Shown here: positions 1 to 8,205 of the stretch, piece after piece | Position numbering within the stretch: the first letter of the stretch is position 1 | How the letters are laid out: every line of letters starts with the position of its first letter | Origin: RGIG4097 sp964637515 | GTDB lineage: Bacteria > Bacillota > Clostridia > Christensenellales > CAG-917 | Reading direction: 5' to 3' | NCBI GenBank assembly: GCA_964637515.1 | Contig: CAZWUI010000026.1 | Location: 1-12,342, forward strand | Length of the DNA: 12,342 nt | Program-made: the position numbers and the translations under genes | Notes under the pieces: generated by a model | What the model saw: the letters and a program-made list of their open reading frames with translations, nothing else | Told to the model about the DNA's origin: nothing | The model's database searches: none

Positions 1-1759
1 CTTCGGGTTCGTTTGCCGCAGCTTCTTTCTTCTTCTCGATTTGTGCGCTGAGCACGCCAATCGCGAATACCATTACCACTGCAACCGCGCCGAAGATGTA
101 GAGAATGTTTCTGAGAGACAACACTCCGCAGATGGTGACGAGCAAGTGTCCGAGTTCCAACCAAGACATATATTGATAGCCGAGCACGCCGACTTCGACC
201 GCTTGAGGCACAAGGTTGATTTCGGTTTGACCTTGGTCGTTGTAGCAGAGAGTGAGATACAATCTTTGACCGTTGGTCGCATCTTTGATGACTTCCATAA
301 GTTTTTCATTGAGAAGTTCATCTGCGTTGGAAGTCAACATATCGTTGATAATATCAGTGACGTCTATTCCGGGAAGACGTTCGCCGACGAGCTCGACCAA
401 CATAGTCGTCAGGTTGTCCATGGATGCAACTGCCATAGGAGTGCCGAGCATATCAAGAACACACCAAGTCACAAGACCTTCAACGTAACCGCCTTCTTCA
501 TAGACGAAGTAGTAGTTGTCGTCGCTTGCTCTGTAATAAGTGGTGCTGAGACCGTTTTCATAGTTTACTGCATTTGCAGCTTGAATTTCTGCAGCGATTT
601 CCGGTCTGTGCATATAGACGAAGTAACCTGCATAAGTAGTCGCGTTGATACCGGTCTTGGTCACTTGATTGACGTTGATTTTTTCAAGGTTGACGTTGTC
701 GGTGATGCTGTAGCGATCGTTAAGGATAAGACGGAGCACAACGGGGATGGACATACGGTTGTCGGTTGCATAACCGAGACCACTGTCGTCGTTGAGTGCG
801 AGATAACCGTCAAGATCCATAGATGCATAGTTCTTTGCAAAGAGCCAGCTGAGTTTGGGGTTGCCGCTCACGGTGTTGCCGAGCATACCGGTGGATTGGA
901 TGCCTTCTTCGCAGAGTTTCTTATACGCTTCGGAATATTGATCGACGAGCGCACGGCAGAATGCGTGTCTGCCGACGGTGGTGTAACCGCTGGGATCGTT
1001 TGCAGGAGAATTTACATAGCCGGGTTCGGAAGCAAACGCATAGTCGTAGTCGGTCAAAACGTAGTTGGTGTAAATCCAGTTGTAGAGTTCGATGTCGAGA
1101 TCGCTAAGACCTTTCGTGTAGGTTCTTTCGATGAAACAACCGTTTTCTTCATCCCAACCGAGATATTCGCTTGCGGTTTCAAGGCTTGCATAATCCGCCG
1201 CCCAGCCAATGACGTCCGCGTCTTTCTTCATCACGTCGTAAGATCTGCCGTCGTAGTTGCCGTTGAGAAGGTTCAAACGAGCAAATTCGTGTGCATAGCC
1301 GATGATTTCATCCGCTTTTTCTTCATAGTTGTTGAACGCGTCTTCCACGAGCAAAGTGTTTGAAGTCAAGTTCTGAATGGTGTCGGGGAGAATGACGTCG
1401 AACGCAAGTCCGAATACGCCGGTCAACACGACCACGCAGATGAGCATAGAAACCGTTCTTTGCATTGCTTTTCTCTTCGTGCCTTTGCGGTTGACGATGA
1501 GAGCGACGATGAGGAAGATGAGTCCGAAGAGTGCCAAGATGATTGCGCTGACGTAGGGCCAGAAGGTATAGTTGGGTGCGCCGTCGCCTATCTTCATGCA
1601 GATGAGGAATGCAAGAAGAATCATCACGGGGAAGGTGAGCACGTAGCAAATTGCCTGTGCAACGCGAAGACCTGCCACGCCTTTGACTTCGTTTTTGGAC
1701 TTTTTGGTGTTTTGAGTTGCTTCGAGGGTAACTTCAGATTTTTTATTTTTCTTACTCAT
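1..1759 (-). CDS. Large membrane protein of unknown function, downstream gene of operon (3' end beyond window)
   Basis: The frame is open from ATG at 1759 to the window edge (586 codons, no stop), so the protein is cut at its C-terminus. I do not recognise the family. Residues 1-28 are Lys-rich and cytoplasmic. Hydrophobic helices lie at about 31-55, 65-89 and 102-123. A polar, Tyr/Asp/Asn-rich domain of about 425 residues follows, then one helix at about 551-571 and a charged tail (IEKKKEAAANEPE) at the edge. Three helices after a basic N-terminus put the large domain outside the cell and the tail inside. The start is set by a very strong Shine-Dalgarno (GGAGGAGGTG, 1767-1776) that lies inside the last codons of the upstream gene. 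Only 4 bases separate that gene's stop from this ATG, so the two are translationally coupled. The layout copies that of the upstream protein. The real stop is probably close, since the tail is already past the last helix. Confidence 0.85.
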   Translation of the reverse strand, partial: MSKKNKKSEVTLEATQNTKKSKNEVKGVAGLRVAQAICYVLTFPVMILLAFLICMKIGDGAPNYTFWPYVSAIILALFGLIFLIVALIVNRKGTKRKAMQRTVSMLICVVVLTGVFGLAFDVILPDTIQNLTSNTLLVEDAFNNYEEKADEIIGYAHEFARLNLLNGNYDGRSYDVMKKDADVIGWAADYASLETASEYLGWDEENGCFIERTYTKGLSDLDIELYNWIYTNYVLTDYDYAFASEPGYVNSPANDPSGYTTVGRHAFCRALVDQYSEAYKKLCEEGIQSTGMLGNTVSGNPKLSWLFAKNYASMDLDGYLALNDDSGLGYATDNRMSIPVVLRLILNDRYSITDNVNLEKINVNQVTKTGINATTYAGYFVYMHRPEIAAEIQAANAVNYENGLSTTYYRASDDNYYFVYEEGGYVEGLVTWCVLDMLGTPMAVASMDNLTTMLVELVGERLPGIDVTDIINDMLTSNADELLNEKLMEVIKDATNGQRLYLTLCYNDQGQTEINLVPQAVEVGVLGYQYMSWLELGHLLVTICGVLSLRNILYIFGAVAVVMVFAIGVLSAQIEKKKEAAANEPE

Positions 1760-1763
1760 TTTC

Positions 1764-3957
1764 TTACACCTCCTCCGTATTTTCTACGTCAAGCAAAGCA
1801 CTGTTCTCCTCGGGAGCTACTTCGCCCTTTTTGGATTTTTTGGCTTTCTTTGCTTTGCCTTCGATTTTGCCCGTTGCCCAGAGTATTTCTCTGTCTGCCG
1901 CGATATAGTACATTGCGGTGAAGAAGAGTGCGAATACCGAGAAGGTCATGAGCATATCTCTCACGATGAGAATGGAGTACATTTCAGGTTTGTAAGAGAG
2001 GTCGGTTTTGAGTTGTTGCACTTCGGTGAGGGAAGAGAGTCCCAATGACGCATTGTAGGAACCGTCGCCGAGATCGGAACCGATGAGACGGCAGTGTGCC
2101 ATGTAACCGTGCGTTCCGCCTTCATAAGACGCTCTCATATATTGTGCATATGCCGCCGCATAGTCGTTGTATGCTTTTTCGTCCGCACTTGCGCTTTCGT
2201 CAAGTTCGACCGCATAGAAATCGTACACGGGAAGAATGACGGGAGATGCGAAGGAATAGAGAGATTCGAGAATGCCGACGATCATATTGTTGAACGCTTC
2301 TTNNNNNNNNNNNNNNNNNNNNNNNNNNNNNNNNNNNNNNNNNNNNNNNNNNNNNNNNNNNNNNNNNNNNNNNNNNNNNNNNNNNNNNNNNNNNNNNNNN
2401 NNCGAGAAGATCGAGGAGACCTTTGACTTGTTCAAGACTGAGGTTTTCGTCAAGAGTGAGTTCTGCAGATGCACCGGTGTTGGTGATGGTTGCGGTGATT
2501 GCAACTGCGCCTGCGCTATTCTTGCCGATGGACAAAGTCAAGGACTTGATGTCGTCCGAGAGCAAGGTGTTGACAACGGGCACGAGATCTTCGGAAATCA
2601 AACCAATAATCTCGGGAAGGGTGAAGCTAAGGCCGATCAAACCGACAAGATCCATTGCACTGTCGATGAGACCTGCGCTACCGACGTTCTTGCCGAGAGA
2701 GGAAAGAATCATGTTGAGTCTGCCTGCATCGAGGGAATAGCCTGCCGCCGCCGCATTTTCGGATTCATACAAAGCAACGAGATAATCGTCACCGCTATCC
2801 AGATAGTGTTTTTCGAGTCTTTCGTTTGCGCTTGCAAGAATTTCGGATTTGAGGTCGTCTTCTTCAAGAGTGCCGCCTGCCGCTTTGTACGCTGCGTATG
2901 CAGTCGCCATATCCGCTTGAGATTGATAATATGCTTCGAGAATGTTGAGTGCAACGTTTATATCGAAGATATAGCCGTCTGCGAGGAGTCCGTTTTGGTT
3001 GTAGAATGCGGGACCGTATACGCCGTCAACCTTTTTGGGCATATAGTCTTCGTCAACTGCGACGAACTTGTCCGCATCGTACCAAACGTAGTTTGCATAA
3101 GTTACGGTGCTTTCGAGGCTGCCGTAAGAAGCAGGGATGATTTGTTCCCAGACCGCCGCATAGAGATTATGCTTGATGGTCGTTTTTTCGCCGTTCAGGT
3201 TGGTGAAGGTGAATTCGTCAAACCAGAATCTTTGGTCAATTTTCGTCATTGACGTATGGTCGAAAGTTGCGTCAACTCTGACGTGGTCGTCTGCGTTGAT
3301 GTCGCCGTCGCCGTTATAGTCGAAACCTGCCGCTTTGAAGATAGGATCATCGTAATAAAGCGCTTGGTTTGCGAAGTTGGTGGCTATGGACAGTTTCTCA
3401 TCGCCGTAGAAAGGAATGTTGTAAACGCGAAGGAATCCTTCGACTTTGTCGATGAGTTCGTCGGTGTAGGACGTCTTGGTGCCCGTGCCTTCTTTACCGC
3501 TTGAATTGTAGCGATAGTAGGAAAGTTGAGTCTTGTAGTCTTTGACTTCTATCGCGCTGTTGAGTTCGCCCGCTTGGATTGCGATTTCATCCACTTTTGC
3601 GGAGTAGACCGCGTCGATGACGAACACGGGGACGAGAAGGACGACCAACATAACCGCTATCACGACCATCGCTTTTGAATGGCGATTTTTGATCGCGATG
3701 TTGCAGATGATTTGCACGAGTCCTATAACGACCCAAATTGCAAGTGCAATCCACACGCTGTACATTGCCGGGGAATTGAAGAACACCCTGACCATCGCGC
3801 TGAGAGAGGCGTCGTTGCCGTTGCCGGCGAACGGGAAACGTCCGTAAATTTGGGACGAGAGCGCCATAACAGCGAGAAGAAGGAGGGGCATTCCAAGGCA
3901 ATAATAGATGACCTTCAACGTACGGAAAAGTTTTGCTTTCTTGATTCGTTGCTCCAT
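1764..3957 (-). CDS. Large membrane protein with EF-hand-like loop, unknown function, interrupted by assembly gap
   Basis: This is the first gene of the minus-strand operon. The N-terminal part (518 codons, 3957 to 2403) and the C-terminal part (178 residues, ending TAA at 1764) flank the 100-N gap. I do not recognise the family. Helices are at about 13-33, 66-90 and 96-118. A large outer domain follows, then a helix near IVRDMLMTFSVFALFFTAMY and a Lys-rich tail (KAKKAKKSKK). Residues 213-224 form an EF-hand/dockerin-type calcium loop with Asp, Asn, Asp, Gly, Ile and Asp at the ligand-type positions. ATG 3957 is chosen because AAAGGAGA lies 6 bases upstream. The frame extends to 4065, but that would run over the promoter -10 box. 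If the two parts are one gene, the missing DNA must be a multiple of three, so 100 is only a placeholder. Two separate genes with their junction hidden in the gap cannot be excluded. Confidence 0.8.
2303..2402. other. Assembly gap of 100 Ns
   Basis: Exactly 100 undetermined bases lie inside the upstream membrane-protein gene. The reading frames on the two sides differ by one when the gap is read literally. This fits a conventional fixed-length scaffold gap rather than a measured length. What is missing is the C-terminal part of the outer domain and possibly more. Confidence 0.97.
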
Positions 3958-3992
3958 AAAATTCTCCTTTTTCAAGATAAAAAGCCTTTTTT

Positions 3993-4008
3993 GCTCCGAA
4001 ATCGGAGC
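3993..4008 (-). promoter_or_regulatory. Stem-loop in the 5' leader of the membrane-protein operon
   Basis: GCTCCGA and TCGGAGC form a perfect 7-bp stem with a 2-base apex; the loop would open slightly in RNA. It lies about 35 bases downstream of the predicted transcription start and about 35 bases before the ATG at 3957. On the minus strand it is followed by an A-run and then GGCTTTTT, not directly by a U-tract, so it is not a simple terminator. It could stabilise the mRNA or be part of a leader control element. The role is unknown. Confidence 0.5.
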
Positions 4009-4051
4009 GTTGACTTCTATCAATTTTGCTGCATTATATTTTATGTTAAAT

Positions 4052-4080
4052 ATTATAACACACATAGTTTACTTTTTCAA
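4052..4080 (-). promoter_or_regulatory. Sigma-A promoter of the membrane-protein operon
   Basis: On the minus strand TTGAAA (4080-4075) and TATAAT (4057-4052) are separated by exactly 17 bases, a near-perfect housekeeping promoter. Transcription should start around 4045, giving a leader of roughly 88 bases before ATG 3957. The promoter points away from the glutamate dehydrogenase promoter, so the two units are divergent. Confidence 0.8.
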
Positions 4081-4112
4081 TATCAAATTTCAACTATTTT
4101 GTCATAACCATA

Positions 4113-4144
4113 TTTTGTGTGATTTAACCGACAAAAACACAAAA
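4113..4144. promoter_or_regulatory. Inverted repeat between the two divergent promoters
   Basis: TTTTGTGT (4113-4120) and ACACAAAA (4137-4144) are perfect 8-base inverted copies 16 bases apart. They lie between the membrane-operon -35 box and the glutamate dehydrogenase -35 box. The position suits a regulator site acting on one or both promoters. The DNA is AT-rich and of low complexity, so chance is a real alternative. Confidence 0.25.
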
Positions 4145-4163
4145 AAAGTGTACTAAATCTGAA

Positions 4164-4192
4164 TTGACTATATCGAAAAACAGGACTATAAT
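4164..4192 (+). promoter_or_regulatory. Sigma-A promoter of glutamate dehydrogenase
   Basis: TTGACT (4164-4169) and TATAAT (4187-4192) are 17 bases apart, an almost ideal sigma-A promoter. Transcription should begin near 4199, leaving a leader of about 36 bases with AAAAGGAG just before ATG 4236. This also shows that an upstream in-frame TTG at 4164 is part of the -35 box and not a start codon. Confidence 0.85.
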
Positions 4193-4235
4193 TCAATTAT
4201 TAAATTCGGCAACTGCTGTGATAAAAGGAGTGATT

Positions 4236-5582
4236 ATGTCTTATATCAGTGAAGTCATTGAACAAACAGAACTGAAGAACCCCGGTCAACCTCAGTTTAT
4301 GCAGACGGTGAAAGAAGTCCTCACCTCGATTGCACCCGCAGTCGAACAAAACGAGAAGCTCTTCCGCAAAAACGTCATTCTCGAAAGACTCGTCGAACCC
4401 GACCGTCAAATTATCTTCCGCGTTCCTTGGATGGACGATAACGGCGTTCAACACGTCAATCGCGGTTTCAGAATCCAATTCAACAATGCCATCGGGCCTT
4501 ACAAGGGCGGTCTCCGTTTCCAAAAGGATGTCACTCTTGACACCATGAAGTTCTTGGCGTTCGAACAAACTTTCAAAAACAGCCTTACTTCTCTCCCCAT
4601 GGGCGGCGGTAAAGGCGGTAGCGATTTCGATCCCGCCGGCAAGTCCGACGACGAAATCATGCGTTTCTGCCAAAGCTTCATGAACGAACTCTATCGTCAT
4701 ATCGGCCCCAATATGGACGTCCCCGCAGGCGATATGGGTGTCGGCGGAAGAGAAATCGGCTATCTCTTCGGTCAATATAAGAAGATCGTGGGCGACTACG
4801 AAAACGGTGTTCTCACCGGTAAAGGCCTCTCCTTCGGCGGAAGCCTTATCCGTCCCGAAGCAACCGGTTTCGGCGCAACCTACTTCCTCGAAGAAGTCCT
4901 CCGCCACGAAGGTCAATCCATCGAAGGCAAGACTTTCTGCCTCTCCGGATTCGGCAACGTCGCCTGGGGCGCAAGCAAGAAAATCAGCGAACTCGGCGGA
5001 AAGGTCGTCACTCTCTCCGGTCCCGACGGATATATCTACGACAAAGACGGCGTGAGCGGCGAAAAGGTGGATTATCTCCTTGAAATGCGCGCGTCCAACC
5101 GCAACAAAGTCAAAGACTATGCAGATAAATTCGGTTGCGAATTTGTCGAAGGCAAGAAACCTTGGGGCAATGTCAAAGCAGACGTCTATATGCCCTGCGC
5201 ACGTCAAAACGAAATCCTTCTCGAAGATGCGGAAGCAATGGTCAAAATCGGCGTCCCCATCCTCAACGAAGTTTCCAACATGCCCACCACCAACGAAGCA
5301 CTCGCATATCTCCAATCCCACGGCGTACTCGTTGCACCTTCCAAAGCGGTCAACGCGGGCGGTGTCGCAACGAGCGGTCTTGAAATGAGCCAAAACAGTG
5401 AGCGTCTTTCTTGGTCTGCAAACGAAGTTGACGAGAAACTCAAAGGCATCATGAAGGGTATCCACTCTCAAATTTGCGATGCACTCGACTCCTACGGCAT
5501 GGGTTATAACCTTGTCGCAGGCGCAAACCTTGCAGGTTTCAAAAAGGTCGCAGACGCAATGGTCGCACAAGGCATCTATTAA
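4236..5582 (+). CDS. gdhA: Glutamate dehydrogenase (NAD-type signature)
   Basis: This cytoplasmic enzyme converts glutamate to 2-oxoglutarate and ammonia, or the reverse. It has 448 residues, the normal length of the hexameric bacterial family. Visible active-site residues are K90 (GPYKGG), K114, the catalytic K126 (PMGGGKGGSDFDP) and D166 (PAGDMG). These match K89, K113, K125 and D165 of Clostridium symbiosum GDH with an offset of one. The Rossmann motif is SGFGNVAWGA near 237-246, followed by SGPDGYIYD near 261-269. The F239, P263 and D264 positions correspond to residues linked to NAD preference in the C. symbiosum enzyme, so NAD(H) use is more likely than NADP(H), although pipelines often label such proteins NADP-specific. 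ATG 4236 is supported by AAAAGGAG 5 bases upstream and the promoter. It is monocistronic, closed by a strong terminator, and divergent from the membrane-protein operon. Confidence 0.97.
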   Translation: MSYISEVIEQTELKNPGQPQFMQTVKEVLTSIAPAVEQNEKLFRKNVILERLVEPDRQIIFRVPWMDDNGVQHVNRGFRIQFNNAIGPYKGGLRFQKDVTLDTMKFLAFEQTFKNSLTSLPMGGGKGGSDFDPAGKSDDEIMRFCQSFMNELYRHIGPNMDVPAGDMGVGGREIGYLFGQYKKIVGDYENGVLTGKGLSFGGSLIRPEATGFGATYFLEEVLRHEGQSIEGKTFCLSGFGNVAWGASKKISELGGKVVTLSGPDGYIYDKDGVSGEKVDYLLEMRASNRNKVKDYADKFGCEFVEGKKPWGNVKADVYMPCARQNEILLEDAEAMVKIGVPILNEVSNMPTTNEALAYLQSHGVLVAPSKAVNAGGVATSGLEMSQNSERLSWSANEVDEKLKGIMKGIHSQICDALDSYGMGYNLVAGANLAGFKKVADAMVAQGIY

Positions 5583-5597
5583 GATAACAACACCAAA

Positions 5598-5632
5598 AAA
5601 AGCGCACCGCTACGGTGCGCTTTTCTTTTTTT
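5598..5632. terminator. Bidirectional intrinsic terminator between convergent genes
   Basis: GCGCACCG (5602-5609) and CGGTGCGC (5613-5620) form an 8-bp GC-rich stem with a 3-base loop. Flanking A and T runs extend it by about four more pairs. T-tracts follow on both strands, so it can end glutamate dehydrogenase transcripts (plus) and the MMPL transcript (minus). Confidence 0.92.
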
Positions 5633-5681
5633 GCCTTTTGTTGTTTTTTTGTTAAACCTGCGAAATTTGGGTTTTATGTGC

Positions 5682-8093
5682 TTAATTTTGCTTGTTTAAG
5701 TTTTGATTTGGAATTTCACGGACGTATTCTTCGTCGTATAGACATTTCGGTTCGGTGGATTGAGTTTCCTTTCGAAAGAGTTTTTTGACAAGAGGAACTA
5801 TATCCAATTTGTCCGTGATTTTTTCGGTCGTGAGCAACAGGGACGGTACAACGAAAAGCACGACGAGCATCGAAGTCAACGTGCCTATGCCGAGCAAGTT
5901 GCCAAGCCCTGCCACTACCCCGGACGATGCAATCCCCAACGTGAATCCCGTGACCGTCAAAATAATGCCCGATGTGATTATTGTGGGGAATACCGCATTT
6001 TCCGCCTGCGCCATTCCTTCAAACTTCGACACGTATAGGTGCTTGGTGGTTTTGTATCGGTTTGTCAAGACGATTGCATAGTCTATCGTTGCGCCCATTT
6101 GCACTGCGCTTATGATGAGATAGCCGATGAAACTTATCGAGTTGCCCGCAAGGAATGGTATCACGAAGTTTATCCATATACCGCCTTGTATCGCAAGCAC
6201 GAGTATAACGGGCAAACCAAAATTGCGGAAAGTGAGGAGCAAAATTATCAACACGAATACGATTGTGAATACGCTCACAAACGTGTTATCTCTCGGGAAA
6301 AATTGCGCCATATCGTAGCAGACTACGCTTTCGCCGGTGATATAGAAATTCTCGTAATAATTCCCCAAATTTTTCTTCAAGTCGGCAATCATTGCAAAGG
6401 TTTTTTCGCTTTCGATTCCCGACGTAATGTTGAAGGTCAAACGAGTATAATCGTCACTTTCAAGGTTGTTTTTTGCAAAGACGAGTTGTCCGAGCATATC
6501 CCTATAATCGCCGAGCATCGTCGAAATTGTGTCGTCGTTATACAGGTATACAAGCAAATCTACGACTCTGATTTTCACGTCGTCGGTGTTTTCAATGCCG
6601 TTTTGAGTGCAGTATCTGTCGTAAATCTTCGTCACGAACATGTCGACAACCGCGCTCATATCCAGTCCCGTATCCGCCGCCGCCATCATTCCGTTGGCAA
6701 GCGTTTTGAATTCTTCTTTGGTGAGAGAGTCGGTGAGATAGATATGCTCCACGCCGTCGGGAAGAGAAATACCACCCGCTTGCGCGGCTATATCTATGCA
6801 CGAAAGCCCCGTCACAGAATCGATTTCGTCCTTGCTCATAACGTATTCCGCCATAAGTCTTTCGCGATCTCCGTCCCCTTTTGGTACGATGACGACAAGA
6901 GAATTGAGAGTGCCGAATCCGCCTTCCTGCACCGCTTCCTGCCCTACGACGATTTTGCTACCACCGTTCATATTGAAAGCGTATGTGTTGTAGGCCTGTC
7001 CCACTGCGGAAAGAAGAATGATCACTATAAATACAGGCACGATAATCCGTCCGCCCTTGACGATTTCACGAGCGGGTTTCAGAACGGACGGCACAAAATT
7101 TTTGTGCTTGGACTTCATGAGCGGTTTGTCGAAAAGCACGAGCAATGCGGGCATAAGGAATATGACCGCGATAAGACTTGCCACTATACTTTTCGCAAGG
7201 GATAGCCCGATTTCCACGCCTATCGGCAAAGACATAAACATAAGCGACGCAAGTCCGCCTATCGTCGTGAGCGAACTCGACAAAATCTCCACGACTCCTT
7301 TCGACAGTGCGTTTACTGCGGCATCTTTTGCGTTGTCCGCAAGCGTGCGCTCTTCCATAAAACGATGCAACAGTATTATCGAATAGTCGAGAGATAGCGC
7401 AAGTTGCAGAACAAGCGACACAAGATTGGACACGTATGAGATTCCGTTGAATAGCACGTTCGTGCCCATATTGAGTGCGATAGAACACCCGAAAACCAAA
7501 ATCATCAGCACTAGTTCAAAATAGGTCTTCGACGTGAACAACAGCATTATCAAGATGATGACCACGATGACCACACCGATTTTTATGATGCTTTCTTCGG
7601 TTTCGAGTTTGGTGAAATAAGAATATGCGGACTGCCCCGTGTAATAAGCATCCTTTTCATCAAGACAATCAAAAATTTTTTCTGTGGTGGCAAACGCCGC
7701 TTCGGTAGAATCGTAGTCGGTCAGGGACACAGTGTATAGGGCGTTGCCGTTTTTGTAGTTTTCGCTTTCAACGTAGGTAACCGCACCCACTCCGTCGATT
7801 GCGGAAAGTTCGTTTTGCACGTCTACGGCTTCCTCTTTCGAGAGATTTTTCACCATTACGTACATCATACCCTTGTCATCAAACTCTTCTTTGAGCAAGG
7901 ACATAGCACGATTTGCATCGCTTTCATCGGGCAGGTAGGACGACAGGTCGTATTGCACCTTAATTTTCGGGATTAGGCACACGCAAAGTATTGTGAGTGC
8001 AACGAATACCGCCACAAATACCCACTTGAATTTGACCACGAAAGTCGCAAAAGCCTTCAATATGTTTCCTGATTTCACAAATTTCCCGCCCAT
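5682..8093 (-). CDS. MMPL-family RND transporter
   Basis: This is a proton-driven membrane exporter of the MMPL branch of the RND superfamily, which often moves lipids or other hydrophobic compounds. It has 803 residues in two tandem halves. Each half has one helix, an outer loop domain (about 45-165 and 375-600) and a bundle of five helices. The paired Asp-Tyr motifs of the proton path are present: D236-Y237 in LSLDYSIILLHRF and D671-Y672 in GATIDYAIVLTNRY, as in mycobacterial MmpL3. A short polar tail (about 760-803) ends inside the cell. ATG 8093 gives the full N-terminus but has only a weak Shine-Dalgarno (AAGTGAG). A slightly later start, such as GTG at codon 6, is possible. The gene diverges from a TetR regulator, the usual arrangement for a controlled exporter. 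The substrate cannot be read from the sequence. Confidence 0.93.
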   Translation of the reverse strand: MGGKFVKSGNILKAFATFVVKFKWVFVAVFVALTILCVCLIPKIKVQYDLSSYLPDESDANRAMSLLKEEFDDKGMMYVMVKNLSKEEAVDVQNELSAIDGVGAVTYVESENYKNGNALYTVSLTDYDSTEAAFATTEKIFDCLDEKDAYYTGQSAYSYFTKLETEESIIKIGVVIVVIILIMLLFTSKTYFELVLMILVFGCSIALNMGTNVLFNGISYVSNLVSLVLQLALSLDYSIILLHRFMEERTLADNAKDAAVNALSKGVVEILSSSLTTIGGLASLMFMSLPIGVEIGLSLAKSIVASLIAVIFLMPALLVLFDKPLMKSKHKNFVPSVLKPAREIVKGGRIIVPVFIVIILLSAVGQAYNTYAFNMNGGSKIVVGQEAVQEGGFGTLNSLVVIVPKGDGDRERLMAEYVMSKDEIDSVTGLSCIDIAAQAGGISLPDGVEHIYLTDSLTKEEFKTLANGMMAAADTGLDMSAVVDMFVTKIYDRYCTQNGIENTDDVKIRVVDLLVYLYNDDTISTMLGDYRDMLGQLVFAKNNLESDDYTRLTFNITSGIESEKTFAMIADLKKNLGNYYENFYITGESVVCYDMAQFFPRDNTFVSVFTIVFVLIILLLTFRNFGLPVILVLAIQGGIWINFVIPFLAGNSISFIGYLIISAVQMGATIDYAIVLTNRYKTTKHLYVSKFEGMAQAENAVFPTIITSGIILTVTGFTLGIASSGVVAGLGNLLGIGTLTSMLVVLFVVPSLLLTTEKITDKLDIVPLVKKLFRKETQSTEPKCLYDEEYVREIPNQNLNKQN

Positions 8094-8107
8094 TTAATTT
8101 TACTCAC

Positions 8108-8136
8108 TTGTGTAATTTATGAAAATAGTGTACTAT
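8108..8136 (+). promoter_or_regulatory. Probable promoter of the tetR-like gene
   Basis: TTGTGT (8108-8113) and TACTAT (8131-8136) are 17 bases apart on the plus strand. The boxes match only about 3/6 and 4/6 of consensus, so this is tentative; TATAAA at 8134-8139 is an alternative -10. Transcription would start near 8143 and give a leader of about 60 bases. No equally clear promoter was seen for the divergent MMPL gene. Confidence 0.4.
8125..8136. promoter_or_regulatory. Candidate TetR operator palindrome
   Basis: ATAGT and ACTAT flank a central GT, giving a 12-bp palindrome. It lies in the MMPL/TetR intergenic region and overlaps the likely -10 box of the regulator gene. TetR dimers commonly bind such sites to repress themselves and the divergent exporter. 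Its core AGTGTACTA recurs at 4147-4155 upstream of the glutamate dehydrogenase promoter. The operator role is inferred from position only. Confidence 0.4.
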
Positions 8137-8205
8137 AAATTCACCAAAAAAACAAAAGTTTCAAAACAGGTTTTTTATTTTATACAAATAAAAAGGGAGT
8201 GTGTA

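Noticed and set aside
41..1363. Long plus-strand open frame of 440 codons
   Set aside because: It lies opposite the minus-strand membrane protein, has no ribosome site, and its Val/Cys/His-rich product looks like antisense translation.
4164..4235. Upstream TTG start adding 24 residues to glutamate dehydrogenase
   Set aside because: The TTG is the -35 box of the promoter and the stretch contains the -10 box; ATG 4236 has a good ribosome site and gives the family length.
4200..5570. Minus-strand open frame of 456 codons
   Set aside because: It is the antisense shadow of the glutamate dehydrogenase gene, whose catalytic motifs are clear on the plus strand.
6039..7205. Plus-strand open frame of 388 codons
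   Set aside because: It is antisense to the MMPL transporter; the product has no recognisable domain and is rich in His and Tyr, as expected for a shadow frame.
8119..8205. Upstream ATG start adding 29 residues to the TetR regulator
   Set aside because: The stretch overlaps the likely promoter and palindrome; ATG 8206 has a clear ribosome site and gives the usual TetR N-terminus.
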